A DNA stretch of 34,957 bases from Hyphomonas polymorpha PS728 (lineage in GTDB: Bacteria; Pseudomonadota; Alphaproteobacteria; Caulobacterales; Hyphomonadaceae), in the NCBI RefSeq assembly GCF_000685315.1, contig NZ_ARYM01000034.1, positions 1 through 34,957 on the forward strand, in the 5' to 3' direction. Every line of letters starts with the position of its first letter. Within the stretch, counting starts at the first letter, position 1. The notes under the pieces are model-generated. The model saw only the letters and a list, made by a program, of their open reading frames with translations, ran no database searches and was not told where the DNA came from. Position numbers and translations under genes: made by a program. Positions 25,356 to 34,058 of the stretch are shown here, piece after piece.

Positions 25356-26303
25356 TCAATCGGCGGGGGGCGTTTTGTCAGTCTCCGGCAAATGCACGGT
25401 CAGGATGTCGATCCGCGGAGGCATCAGAAAACGCATGGGAACGCCCACCATGCCGGTGCCCGTGGTCACATAGACCAGGCGTTCTCCGGCCGGGCTCTGG
25501 AAGTGGTGCAGTTCCCGGTCAAATGGGCCGCGCACAGGGATGAAGCGCTTGTAGAACCCCGGAAACCGGACCTGCCCCCCATGGGTATGCCCGGCGAGCA
25601 TCAGGTCATACCGGAATGTCTCAGGCACGAAGAGCGCCGTATCCGGATTGTGCGTGAGCAGAATGACGGGAACGCCCTCCGGGAGGCTTGCCTGAAAGCT
25701 GAAATCCTGCCGGCGTTCCCAAAGGTCTGACGCACCCGCGACGATAACCCTGTGGCCGCCGATCTCGGTATTGAGCGCGCGGTTGTGCGGAACCCGCGCC
25801 CCGGCCGACTGCAGCGCGCGCATCAGCGGCTCGGTGAGGTCGGTTCCCGGAAACCCGACATCGTGATTGCCAAGGACTGCAAACAGGGGCGCTTCCAACC
25901 GGCCCAGTGCGGCGAAGTGTTCTGGGATATCATCCGCTTCCGGATGGTAGGAGAGGTCGCCCGCCAGGAATATGGCGTCCACGCCTTCTGCATTGATGCG
26001 GTCCACAATCCGCCCAATGGGCATGGCGTGTGGGAACATGCCGATATGTGGATCCCCGAAGAGGGCGATGCGGATGGCGGGGGATGTCTCGCTCGCGCCG
26101 GGCAGGAGGATTGTTTCCTCGTGCACCGTCAGCAGGCGAGGTTCCACAAAGCGCGCCCAGGCGGGTGGTAGCGACAGGATAAGAACCAGCCCCGCCACAA
26201 TCCGCGGCGTACCGCGCCCGCGGAAAATCGCCCACAGGCAGAGCAGGGCGAGGGGCCAGAACAGATGGGCGCCGTGCAGCAGCGCAAGTTTCAGGGAGGT
26301 CAT
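25356..26303 (-). CDS. Membrane-associated metallophosphoesterase
   Basis: A 315-residue calcineurin-like phosphoesterase. Two N-terminal hydrophobic stretches (about residues 5-27 and 33-48) anchor it, as in YkuE/YaeI-type enzymes. The dimetal site is complete: LFGDPHIG, LAGDLSYH, VLGNHD, LLTHNPD and LAGHTHGGQ in the standard order. YaeI/YkuE relatives act on lipid or peptidoglycan-linked phosphates, but the substrate here is not readable from sequence. It is a single gene ahead of the small membrane protein. Confidence 0.92.
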   Translation of the reverse strand: MTSLKLALLHGAHLFWPLALLCLWAIFRGRGTPRIVAGLVLILSLPPAWARFVEPRLLTVHEETILLPGASETSPAIRIALFGDPHIGMFPHAMPIGRIVDRINAEGVDAIFLAGDLSYHPEADDIPEHFAALGRLEAPLFAVLGNHDVGFPGTDLTEPLMRALQSAGARVPHNRALNTEIGGHRVIVAGASDLWERRQDFSFQASLPEGVPVILLTHNPDTALFVPETFRYDLMLAGHTHGGQVRFPGFYKRFIPVRGPFDRELHHFQSPAGERLVYVTTGTGMVGVPMRFLMPPRIDILTVHLPETDKTPPAD

Positions 26304-26337
26304 GAGCTATGGCGTGCCATGCCTTTGCGGCAAGGAA

Positions 26338-26365
26338 AAGGCCGGCACCCGAAGATGCCGGCCTT
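26338..26365 (-). terminator. Terminator of glnB-glnA
   Basis: AAGGCCGGCA (26338-26347) and TGCCGGCCTT (26356-26365) pair perfectly over an 8-base loop. Read on the reverse strand the hairpin is followed by TTCC. It lies 28 bases past the glnA stop. Confidence 0.85.
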
Positions 26366-26392
26366 CTGCCCCATGAACCAGAACCCCGCGTT

Positions 26393-27796
26393 CTAGTTCT
26401 TGTAGTACATGTCGAACTCAACCGGGTGCGGATGGAGTTCGTAGCGCATGTTCTCTTCCATCTTCAGTTCGATATAGGCATCGATCTGGTCGTCGTCGAA
26501 CACGCCGCCTTTCTTGAGGAAGGCGCGGTCAGCATCAAGTGCTGCCAGGGCTTCACGCAGCGAGCCACAGACCTGCGGGATCGATTTGGCTTCGGCCGGC
26601 GGCAGGTCGTAGAGGTCCTTGTCCATGGCGTCGCCAGGATGGATCTTGTTCTCGATGCCGTCGAGGCCAGCCATCAGCAGGGCTGCGAAGGCGAGGTAGG
26701 GGTTCGCCATTGGATCGGGGAAGCGGGTTTCGATACGCTTTGCTTTCGGGTTGGAGCCGAAAGGAATACGGATCGAGGCCGAACGGTTACGCGACGAATA
26801 GGCCAGCATGACCGGTGCTTCGTAACCCGGAACCAGACGCTTGTAGGAGTTGGTCGACGGGTTGGTGATCGCGTTCAGCGCCTTGGCATGCTTGATGATG
26901 CCGCCGATGTAGTAGAGGCACATGTCGGACAGGTCAGCATACTTGTCGCCTGCGAACAGCGGCTTGCCGCCTTTCCAGATCGACTGGTGAACGTGCATGC
27001 CCGAGCCATTGTCCTTGAACATCGGCTTCGGCATGAAGGTCGCCGTCTTGCCATACGAAGCAGCCACCTGGTGGATCACGTATTTGTAGAGCTGCATGCG
27101 GTCAGCCATGACCGTCAGTGTCGAGAATTTCAGGCCAAGCTCGTGCTGGGCCGGAGCCACTTCGTGGTGGTGCTTCTCGGGCTGAAGGCCGATTTCGCCC
27201 ATGATCGACAGCATTTCGCCGCGCATGTCCTGCTCGGAGTCGATCGGGGGAACCGGGAAGTAACCACCCTTCGGGCCGGGGCGATGGCCCAAATTGCCCA
27301 TCGGGTATTCACGGCCGGTGTTGGCCGGCAGTTCCGTCGAGTCGAAGCTGTAGCCGGTCTTGTGCGGATCGGTGGACCAGCGCACGTCATCGAAGATGAA
27401 GAATTCGGCTTCCGGGCCGAAGAAGGCGGTGTCGCCCAGGCCGGAGGCGGCGAGATAGGCTTCAGCCTTCTTGGCCGTGGTGCGCGGATCGCGGTTGTAG
27501 GCCTGGCCCGAAACCGGGTCGAGGACATCGCAGAAAACCACGAGCGTGGTCTGCTGGAAGAACGGATCGATGAACGCGCCCGTCGCGTCCGGTTTCAGAA
27601 GCATGTCGGACTCGTTGATGGCTTTCCAGCCAGCAATCGATGAGCCGTCAAACATCTGGCCGTCTTCGAAGAAGCTGTCGTCCACCATGTCCTTGTGGAA
27701 GGTGACGTGCTGCAGCTTGCCGCGCGGGTCGGTGAAGCGCAGGTCCACGTACTGGACGTCCTGGTCCTTCATCATCTTGAGGAGATCATCTGCCAT
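26393..27796 (-). CDS. glnA: Glutamine synthetase type I
   Basis: GlnA fixes ammonium onto glutamate. The 467-residue protein is the standard GSI-beta form, with [18 protein letters not shown] (48-65), [38 protein letters not shown] and the adenylylation loop DLYDLPP, where Tyr396 is the expected AMP-acceptor. Activity is therefore probably controlled by GlnE in response to the PII protein encoded just upstream. The two genes are separated by 81 bases, so an additional promoter is possible. The end is marked by a hairpin terminator. Confidence 0.97.
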   Translation of the reverse strand: MADDLLKMMKDQDVQYVDLRFTDPRGKLQHVTFHKDMVDDSFFEDGQMFDGSSIAGWKAINESDMLLKPDATGAFIDPFFQQTTLVVFCDVLDPVSGQAYNRDPRTTAKKAEAYLAASGLGDTAFFGPEAEFFIFDDVRWSTDPHKTGYSFDSTELPANTGREYPMGNLGHRPGPKGGYFPVPPIDSEQDMRGEMLSIMGEIGLQPEKHHHEVAPAQHELGLKFSTLTVMADRMQLYKYVIHQVAASYGKTATFMPKPMFKDNGSGMHVHQSIWKGGKPLFAGDKYADLSDMCLYYIGGIIKHAKALNAITNPSTNSYKRLVPGYEAPVMLAYSSRNRSASIRIPFGSNPKAKRIETRFPDPMANPYLAFAALLMAGLDGIENKIHPGDAMDKDLYDLPPAEAKSIPQVCGSLREALAALDADRAFLKKGGVFDDDQIDAYIELKMEENMRYELHPHPVEFDMYYKN

Positions 27797-27877
27797 TTTT
27801 TTTGCCTTCTAATGAGCGTTTCTTCGGTGCAGGTTTTGCCGGGCCGGCAGATTTTGCCAGCCCTGCTGGGTCGATAA

Positions 27878-28243
<366 letters not shown>

Positions 28244-28385
28244 TTAGAGTCCATCCGTGCGTATGAGGTGTTCCCGCCTTAAGCGATAGGGGGGTGCCCG
28301 CATTTTGGTTACCTTTGATCCCGCGATTAAGTTTTGTGCAGTGTTGATTAATGATTGGGCGGCCTGGTTTTCGCGAAATAGCAGG

Positions 28386-28407
28386 AAAATGACGCGAGCG
28401 TCACTTT
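28386..28407. promoter_or_regulatory. Palindromic operator candidate upstream of coq4
   Basis: TGACGC-GA-GCGTCA (28390-28403) is a perfect palindrome. It extends to AAA and TTT on either side with one mismatched pair. It lies about 65 bases before the coq4 start and about 170 bases before glnB on the other strand. The form suits a TetR-type or similar dimeric repressor. No such regulator is encoded in the window. Confidence 0.5.
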
Positions 28408-28467
28408 CTTGCGCCGCCAGATTGTGCTACGTAATTCTCTGCTTTGATATCATGAGGAATGCTCAAT

Positions 28468-29277
28468 ATGGCTGCCCAGGACCTTGAGATCGTTGTCCAT
28501 CCTGACCGGAAACGCTCGAAGTTCCGTCCGCTAAAGGCATGGCATCACATGCAGAAGCTGATCCAGAACAAGGAAGATACCGAGCAGGTGTTCCACATCA
28601 TCGAGGCGCTGAACGGGCGCTCGTTCGAGAAGAATTTTGCTGCTTTTGTTGCCAGTCCGGAGGGCCGCCGCCTCCTGAAGGAGCGCGCCTATCTGCCGCC
28701 GATTCTGGATGATCATTCCTGGATCAGGCAACTTCCTGAAGGCACGGTTGGCCGCGCCTATGTCGAGTTCATGGAGCGCGAAGGGCTGACCGCGCAGGGC
28801 CTCGTTGAGGAAAGCGCAAAACACCGCGCCGGCGTGCCGGACTATGACGATGACTATCTCTGGTTCGGCAATCGCCTGCGCGACACGCACGACCTTTTTC
28901 ATGTTCTCAGCGGCTACAACCGTGACGCCCTGGGTGAAGCCTCCCTCCTGGCCTTCACCTACAGCCAGAACCCCGGCAATGGCGTTCTTTTCATCGCTTT
29001 CATGGGGTGCCGCACGATTGCGAAAAGCGCGCCCAAAGGCGCCCGAATCATGGATTGCTTCTGGGAGGGCAAACGCAATGGCGCGGCTGCCCAGAAGATC
29101 ATGCGTCAGGATATCGTGGCTCTCATGAAGGAACCGCTTGAGGAAGCCCGCGCCCGTCTGGGCATCCGGCCGCCCGTGGCTTACCAGCAGGCACTTCAGG
29201 TGCTGACCGCCCATGGCTATACCGCCACCACCCAGCTTGAGGATGCCGGCAAGGTCCGCGAGCAGGCAGCCGCGTGA
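28468..29277 (+). CDS. coq4: Coq4-family ubiquinone biosynthesis protein
   Basis: A 269-residue bacterial homologue of COQ4, which is needed for ubiquinone synthesis; recent work on the eukaryotic protein links it to removal of the C1 carboxyl from the ring precursor. The family's metal motif HDxxH-x11-E is exact: His141, Asp142, His145 and Glu157 in THDLFHVLSG/YNRDALGE. Blocks LPEGTVGRAYVEFM and MDCFWEGKRNGAAA flank it. I chose ATG 28468, with GAGGA nine bases upstream; ATG 28459 is too close to that site. The stop overlaps the GTG of the next gene (GTGA). Confidence 0.9.
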   Translation: MAAQDLEIVVHPDRKRSKFRPLKAWHHMQKLIQNKEDTEQVFHIIEALNGRSFEKNFAAFVASPEGRRLLKERAYLPPILDDHSWIRQLPEGTVGRAYVEFMEREGLTAQGLVEESAKHRAGVPDYDDDYLWFGNRLRDTHDLFHVLSGYNRDALGEASLLAFTYSQNPGNGVLFIAFMGCRTIAKSAPKGARIMDCFWEGKRNGAAAQKIMRQDIVALMKEPLEEARARLGIRPPVAYQQALQVLTAHGYTATTQLEDAGKVREQAAA

Positions 29278-29813
29278 TCTTCCTGATCCGTCACGGTGAA
29301 GCTGCCGCCAGCTGGGGCGACCATCCCGATCCGGGCCTGAGCGATCTTGGCAAGGGGCAGGCTGAAGCCGCCTCTGAGATTCTGACAAAGCTGGGCGCCA
29401 CAAGCGCCATCACCAGCCCGATGCAGCGTTGCCGCGAAACGGCCCAGCCTTTTGAGGCGCGCACGGGACTGACCGCGCGGGTCGTGCCGGACGTTTCCGA
29501 AATCTCGACACCGGACGGTATAGAGGACCGTGTGTCCTGGCTGCGGGAGCTGATGGCCGGCACCTGGACGCAGGCTGGCCCTGATCTTGCCGCCTGGCGT
29601 CACAAGATGTCCGAAACTGTCTCGGGTCTGCCAGAAGGGACGGCCGTGTTTTCCCACTTCGTTGCCATCAATGCTCTGGTAGGTGCCCTTGAGAGCGATG
29701 ACCGTGTGACGGTGTTCCGCCCTGGCCATTGCTCGGTCACGCGGCTGGAGCGGCGCGGCGGGGTCCTGCGTGTTGCAGAATACGGGAGCGAATCCGCAAC
29801 CCGCGTGCTATGA
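29274..29813 (+). CDS. SixA-like histidine phosphatase
   Basis: A 179-residue histidine phosphatase of the phosphoglycerate mutase superfamily. The catalytic RHG motif is at residues 6-8 (FLIRHGEAA), with LSDLGKGQAEAA, TSPMQRCRETAQPF and the second catalytic His in AVFSHFVAIN. Short proteins of this type dephosphorylate phosphohistidine or small phosphate esters; the target is unknown here. Both ends overlap neighbours (GTGA with coq4, ATGA with nnrD), so all three are translated as a unit. Confidence 0.88.
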   Translation: MIFLIRHGEAAASWGDHPDPGLSDLGKGQAEAASEILTKLGATSAITSPMQRCRETAQPFEARTGLTARVVPDVSEISTPDGIEDRVSWLRELMAGTWTQAGPDLAAWRHKMSETVSGLPEGTAVFSHFVAINALVGALESDDRVTVFRPGHCSVTRLERRGGVLRVAEYGSESATRVL

Positions 29814-31264
29814 ACCTTCCAATGGGAAGGCCTATACTGACACCGCAGGAGATGCTTGCCGCCGAGCAAGCCGTTATCAATGCAGGAACCGACCGGTTCA
29901 CCCTGATGCAGAGGGCAGGCGGGGCGGTTGCCGAATTCGTCCATGCCCATTGGCCAGAAGGCCGTATCCAGGTGCTGTGCGGGCCCGGCGGCAATGGCGG
30001 CGATGGGTTCATCGCGGCGGCAAAGCTCGCCAAATTCTGGCGCAAGGTAGACATCTACTGCACTCATCCTGTCAGCGAGTTGACCGGGGATACCGCCAAG
30101 GCGGCCAGCCAGTGGGAAGGCCCTGTCCACACGCTCGAAGACGCGCTCAACACCGAGCCGGATCTGATCGTCGACGCGCTCTATGGCGCAGGCCTGACGC
30201 GACCTCTCGAGGGCCCCGCCGCCATGCTCGCCCTGCGCGGCGGGCGCGTGATCTCGGTTGACGTTCCTTCGGGGATTGATGGCTACACGGGCAAGCCGCT
30301 CGGCCCGGCCTTCCAGGCAGAGGCCACCCTCACATTTGCTGCCCTGCGACCGGCCCATGTTCTGCTGCCTGGCTCTGCCTTTTCCGGCGTCGCGATGGTC
30401 GCGGACATTGGCGTACCCGTGCAGACGAACCTCGCCGAAAACAGCCCCGCGCTCTGGCACAGCCAGATGCCGCAGCCGGGCTTTGGAGTTCACAAATATC
30501 AGCGCGGCCATCTCAAAGTGGTCAGCGGCGGCCCATGGAATACCGGCGCGGCGCGTCTCACCGCCAGGGCAGGCCTGCGCGCCGGGGCGGGTCTTGTTAC
30601 CATGCTCTCCCCGCCCGAAGCGGCCGGCGTGCATGCAGCCCACCTCACCGCCATCATGCTTGCCCCCTTCCAGACGGCAGATGACCTCGCCGCCTATGCG
30701 GCGCGCGCCACCGCCATGGTCATCGGCCCCGCCGCCGGGATCAGTGATGCCGCCCGCGGCAATATCGAGGCATTGCTCAAGAGCCCGGCCCGCATCCTGC
30801 TGGACGCTGACGCGCTCACCGTTTTTGGCGAGGACCCCGAGGCCCTGTTCAAACAATTGCGGCCAACAGACATCCTCACCCCGCATGAGGGCGAGTTCTC
30901 CCGCTTGTTTGGCGATCTGCTCGCCACCAGCGACAACAAGGTGCAGGCCACTCGCGCGGCGGCTGCCAAGGCTGGCTGCGTGATCCTGCTGAAGGGGGCT
31001 GACACGGTCATTGCCCAGCCCGATGGCAACGCGCTCGTCAACACGCACGCCACCCGCTGGCTGGCAACCGCCGGCTCGGGCGATGTGCTGGCCGGTATCA
31101 TCGCCGGCTTCATGGCGCAGGGGGTAGACACCTTCGTTGCCGCCGCCATCGGCAGCTGGCTTCACGGCGAGGCCGGCCGCCGCGTGGGCGCGGGGCTGAT
31201 TGCCGAAGACATCGAAAAGCAGCTGCCCATCATCCTCAGCGCCCTTCACGGGGAGCTGGGCTGA
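29810..31264 (+). CDS. nnrD: Bifunctional NAD(P)H-hydrate repair enzyme
   Basis: A fused NAD(P)HX epimerase and ADP-dependent dehydratase that repairs hydrated nicotinamide nucleotides. The N-terminal epimerase half (about 10-205) has LCGPGGNGGDGFIAA (56-70), DALYGAGLTRPL and VDVPSGIDG. The C-terminal dehydratase half has LDADALTVFG, LTPHEGEFSRLFG, ILLKGADTVIA and TAGSGDVLAGIIAG. At 484 residues it has the expected length for the fusion. ATG 29810 overlaps the preceding stop (ATGA); ATG 29822 is an alternative. Its place beside coq4 is not explained by known pathways. Confidence 0.94.
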   Translation: MNLPMGRPILTPQEMLAAEQAVINAGTDRFTLMQRAGGAVAEFVHAHWPEGRIQVLCGPGGNGGDGFIAAAKLAKFWRKVDIYCTHPVSELTGDTAKAASQWEGPVHTLEDALNTEPDLIVDALYGAGLTRPLEGPAAMLALRGGRVISVDVPSGIDGYTGKPLGPAFQAEATLTFAALRPAHVLLPGSAFSGVAMVADIGVPVQTNLAENSPALWHSQMPQPGFGVHKYQRGHLKVVSGGPWNTGAARLTARAGLRAGAGLVTMLSPPEAAGVHAAHLTAIMLAPFQTADDLAAYAARATAMVIGPAAGISDAARGNIEALLKSPARILLDADALTVFGEDPEALFKQLRPTDILTPHEGEFSRLFGDLLATSDNKVQATRAAAAKAGCVILLKGADTVIAQPDGNALVNTHATRWLATAGSGDVLAGIIAGFMAQGVDTFVAAAIGSWLHGEAGRRVGAGLIAEDIEKQLPIILSALHGELG

Positions 31265-31271
31265 GGAACGA

Positions 31272-31778
31272 TCAGATCGGCCGCGCCATCAGGCGCGCGC
31301 CCGGCCCATAGATATCGAGGATATAAGCGCGCTTGGTCTCGGTGACGTGCGCATTGGGCACAAACCCCACCCTGTCCCAGTAATTGCCGGATTGGCCGAC
31401 GGCCACCAGGCTTGCCGCATCGAAGCCCAGCTTCAGTGCCGTTTGATAGGCATCCTCCAGCAGGGCTCGGGCAACGCCGCTGCCGCGCGCGTCCGGCAAA
31501 AGGGCAATGTCATGGATGAAGAAACAGTCCGGCTCGGGCAACTCTTCGGGAAATTTCTGATTGTTTACAGGTGCATCGCCAAACTTCCATGGGAAAGCGA
31601 CCACATAGCCCACCATGCGTCCATTCAGGTAGGCGACCCGGAAAAACTCCCCAAAACGCGCAATGCGGTTGGCAAACACCTCCGGCGTTTCCCGCAGGTC
31701 CGGTGTGAAGGCTTCGGCCTGAATCTGGACGACCTCATTGATATGGGCCGCAGTCATGGGGACGATTTTCAGGGTCAT
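31272..31778 (-). CDS. GNAT-family N-acetyltransferase
   Basis: An acetyl-CoA-dependent acyltransferase of about 168 residues. It begins LKIVPMTAAHINEVVQIQAEAF (beta1-alpha1 of the fold) and the acetyl-CoA pyrophosphate loop is visible in ARGSGVARALLEDA, followed by AVGQSGNYWDRVGFVP. The substrate is unknown. The start could also be ATG 31820, adding 14 residues of low-complexity sequence; no clear ribosome site separates the two. It converges on nnrD seven bases away and is the last chromosomal gene before the mobile element. Confidence 0.85.
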   Translation of the reverse strand: MTLKIVPMTAAHINEVVQIQAEAFTPDLRETPEVFANRIARFGEFFRVAYLNGRMVGYVVAFPWKFGDAPVNNQKFPEELPEPDCFFIHDIALLPDARGSGVARALLEDAYQTALKLGFDAASLVAVGQSGNYWDRVGFVPNAHVTETKRAYILDIYGPGARLMARPI

Positions 31779-31908
31779 TTGCAACGGGCAGGCTGATTTC
31801 CGGGGAGGGTTGAGGTCCATATGGCGTATCAGGCCAAAGGCGCCAGAGGGGCTCAGCAGTCAGCCCAGCCAGACCATGGTGCGGATGAAAGAATACAGCG
31901 GGCCTTGT

Positions 31909-32029
31909 GAGTCCCCTGATACACACCCGATTATTCTCAACAAATAGTTGACTATTAAGCAATTTTCTTCGGGTAAGAGTCCCGTTCGCACTCGTGCGGA
32001 CCATTGCAAACACACCCGCGAGGGACTCA
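31909..32029. other. Mobile-element left junction with repeated short motifs (possible attachment/arm sites)
   Basis: Within 121 bases GAGTCCC occurs directly at 31909-31915 and 31977-31983 and inverted (GGGACTC) at 32022-32028. ACACACCCG occurs at 31921-31929 and 32010-32018. A perfect small dyad AATAGT-TG-ACTATT is at 31943-31956. CGCAC-TC-GTGCG lies at 31987-31998. The stretch 31920-31980 is markedly AT-rich compared with its surroundings. Repeated motifs next to an integrase gene fit integrase arm-binding sites, with the crossover site in or near this stretch. There is no tRNA gene here. The partner attachment site is outside the window. Confidence 0.45.
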
Positions 32030-32050
32030 ATCCGGGGACCGGAAAAAGCT

Positions 32051-33190
32051 ATGGCCGAACTCACTGATGCAATCATTCGCGGCGCCAAGCCGAAGGACAC
32101 GCAATACAAGCTCTTCGACGGCAAGGTCAGGGGCCTGCATATCCTTATCCGGCCTACCGGAACGAAGACCTGGCGGCATCGTGAGATCGTGAAAGGCCGT
32201 GAGCGCGTCAGGACCCTTGGGGACTGGCCAGCGCTTCAGGTGAACCGAGCGCGCGCGATGTGCTCTGTGATGCGCGCCGATGATGTGAAAATCCCGTTTC
32301 GCAAGGTGGCCGAAGAATGGTTCGCTGCCACCAATCCCGCCCGGACTCCTCTGGTGGCCTCTCAGATTATCCGCCGGATGGAAAACCACGTTTACCCGAC
32401 TATCGGTGACCGGCCAGTTTCGGAAATCCGCGCGGCCGAAGTGCTGGCGATAGTCGAAAAGCTGCGCAAGAAGGGCAAATACGAAACAGCGCAGCGGATG
32501 CGTGGCTACATGGCCCAAATCTTCGCGCTGGCCTGTGTCCGCTATGATTTGGCGTTCAATCCCGCTGCCGAGATCAGCCGCGTTCGCATGAGCCGCCCTG
32601 CGACTAAACACCGGGCCGCCGCAACCATGGAAGAGCTGGGGCAGGTTCTGGCCCAATTTGCGACCTATTCGAACACAACCACTGCCCTTGCTTTGGAATT
32701 CCTGATCCTGACCGCAAGCCGGACGGCCGAAGTTCGCGAAGCGCGCTGGGAAGAGCTTTCACAAGCCGCGCGGCTTTGGGATATTCCGGCCGAACGCATG
32801 AAAATGAGCCGCCCACACCGGGTCTATTTGTCAGACGATGCCGTGGCGATTCTGGACAAGCAGGCGAAGGGCGGGGACTGGCCAGCATCCGGCCTCGTTT
32901 TCCCGCAAGGCCGTTCGGCCATGTCTGAAAACACCCTTCTCTTCGCCCTCTATCGACTGGGCTGGAAGGGTAAAATCACGGTCCACGGCTTCCGGGGCAG
33001 CTTCAGCACGCATTGTAATGAGCATGGAAAGCCATGGGATGTGATCGAAGCATCATTGGCCCATGAAGAGCGCAACAGCGTTCGCAGGGCATACAATCAC
33101 GCCCAATATGAGAAGCCGCGCCGCGATCTAATGGAATGGTGGGCAACGGAAGTCCGCCGGGTGAAGCGCAAGGCTACCCTGCTTTCCTGA
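32051..33190 (+). CDS. int: P4-type tyrosine integrase
   Basis: A 379-residue site-specific recombinase. The N-terminus AELTDAIIRGAKP and the LHILIRPTGTKTWRHR block form the DUF4102-type arm-binding domain. A core-binding domain spans about 80-185, and the catalytic domain holds Arg in TASRTAEVREARW, His/Arg in VHGFRGSFSTH, His in SLAHEERNSVRRAYNH and the Tyr nucleophile in AYNHAQYEKPRRDLMEWW. The linker after ALQVNRARAMCSVMRA is shorter than is usual. I chose ATG 32051, where similarity begins; an in-frame start at 31994 would add 19 residues. It faces into the element and is followed by a hairpin. Confidence 0.93.
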   Translation: MAELTDAIIRGAKPKDTQYKLFDGKVRGLHILIRPTGTKTWRHREIVKGRERVRTLGDWPALQVNRARAMCSVMRADDVKIPFRKVAEEWFAATNPARTPLVASQIIRRMENHVYPTIGDRPVSEIRAAEVLAIVEKLRKKGKYETAQRMRGYMAQIFALACVRYDLAFNPAAEISRVRMSRPATKHRAAATMEELGQVLAQFATYSNTTTALALEFLILTASRTAEVREARWEELSQAARLWDIPAERMKMSRPHRVYLSDDAVAILDKQAKGGDWPASGLVFPQGRSAMSENTLLFALYRLGWKGKITVHGFRGSFSTHCNEHGKPWDVIEASLAHEERNSVRRAYNHAQYEKPRRDLMEWWATEVRRVKRKATLLS

Positions 33191-33201
33191 CGTCCCCCCA
33201 A

Positions 33202-33239
33202 GCCATCAGACGCGCAGCAGAGGAAACGCGCCTGATGGC
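33202..33239 (+). terminator. Hairpin after the integrase gene
   Basis: GCCATCAGACGCG (33202-33214) pairs with CGCGCCTGATGGC (33227-33239) with one mismatch over a 12-base loop. No T-tract follows, so it may be a Rho-assisted stop. The remaining bases up to 33389 hold no gene I can support. Confidence 0.55.
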
Positions 33240-33389
33240 CGCGCCCTGCCTGATGTCGAGGCAAGCTGGGCGCATGGAGGCGGGACGCGGCTAACGCCCC
33301 ATGACCCAGACCGAAGGAATCCGAGTCACCATCGGCGAGGACTATCAAAACCCGCCGATGAGCAAACATGTAGTGAAAAAACAGACGTC

Positions 33390-33417
33390 TTGCAATATGC
33401 CATGTATCACGTATGTT
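33390..33417 (+). promoter_or_regulatory. Candidate promoter for the MerR-like phage gene
   Basis: TTGCAA (33390-33395) and TATGTT (33412-33417) are separated by 16 bases in a locally AT-rich stretch. Transcription would begin around 33424, ahead of CAGGAG and the ATG at 33446. Confidence 0.4.
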
Positions 33418-33445
33418 AAGGCTCTGGTAACTCAGGAGCCTGGAC

Positions 33446-34057
33446 ATGCCGAAACCCCTTTTCACCTCCGGCGAAATCGCACGCGCTATCGGCGATGGCC
33501 GGAAAGAACTGAAGCGCTTCTATGAAGGGCGCGTTCGCACGTTGATCGAAAACGGGCTTCTAGTGCCCGAAGACAAAACGGACGGGGGGCACCTTCGCTT
33601 CACTTCCGATCAAGTTGCGCTGGCCGCGATCTACTCAGCAATGCTGGATTTGGGATTGACCCATGGATCGCCGGGTAAATCGTTCGGCTGCGATGCATCA
33701 CCCTTCATGGCCGCCCAATTTGCGCTAATCGTCCATCAAAACGGAAAACGCTCGAACATTGATTTTAGCAAGGCTGGCCCCGAAGAGGTGTTGGCTTATG
33801 CTGCCGCTAATCCCAACGCACTGGGGCGCGCTATTCGCGGTGTTACTCAGGGAGAGTGGTGGGCGCTCCGAATTGACCTCTCGCGCGATGATCAAACCGG
33901 TGAAAAGCGTTTCCTTGCAGTAGCCTATAACATGGATGATCCGCCAAAGGATTATCTGATTCCGACGCGCCCGTCAGAGATGCCTGCCGGTTCAATCCTT
34001 CTGACGCTCAACCCCATCCTTCTTCCGCTGGTGGCAGATCGCAGCGGGGCGAACTAA
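33446..34057 (+). CDS. Phage-element protein with MerR-like DNA-binding domain
   Basis: A 203-residue protein I cannot assign to a named family. Residues 1-70 resemble a MerR-type winged helix: FTSGEIARAIG as the helix-turn-helix, then VRTLIENGLLVPE and GGHLRFTSDQVALAAIYSAM, matching the GLLxPxRxxxGxRxY pattern. The C-terminal two-thirds is of unknown type, with a helix-loop region (ASPFMAAQFALIVHQNGK) and ending in mostly beta-like sequence. CAGGAG seven bases upstream supports the ATG. It ends one base before the portal gene, where a small terminase subunit or head gene would normally be. It could be a transcription factor or a divergent DNA-packaging recognition protein. Confidence 0.7.
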   Translation: MPKPLFTSGEIARAIGDGRKELKRFYEGRVRTLIENGLLVPEDKTDGGHLRFTSDQVALAAIYSAMLDLGLTHGSPGKSFGCDASPFMAAQFALIVHQNGKRSNIDFSKAGPEEVLAYAAANPNALGRAIRGVTQGEWWALRIDLSRDDQTGEKRFLAVAYNMDDPPKDYLIPTRPSEMPAGSILLTLNPILLPLVADRSGAN

Positions 34058-34058
34058 C

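Noticed and set aside
31975..32003. tRNA 3'-end-like sequence (GTTCGCACTC ... GGACCA) at the integrase junction
   Set aside because: The T-arm stem does not pair, the acceptor 5' half is missing upstream and the T-loop lacks the conserved A, so it is not a tRNA or a clear tRNA fragment.
33301..33525. 74-codon forward frame upstream of the MerR-like gene
   Set aside because: It overlaps the promoter and start of the MerR-like gene, has no ribosome site and no protein-like features.
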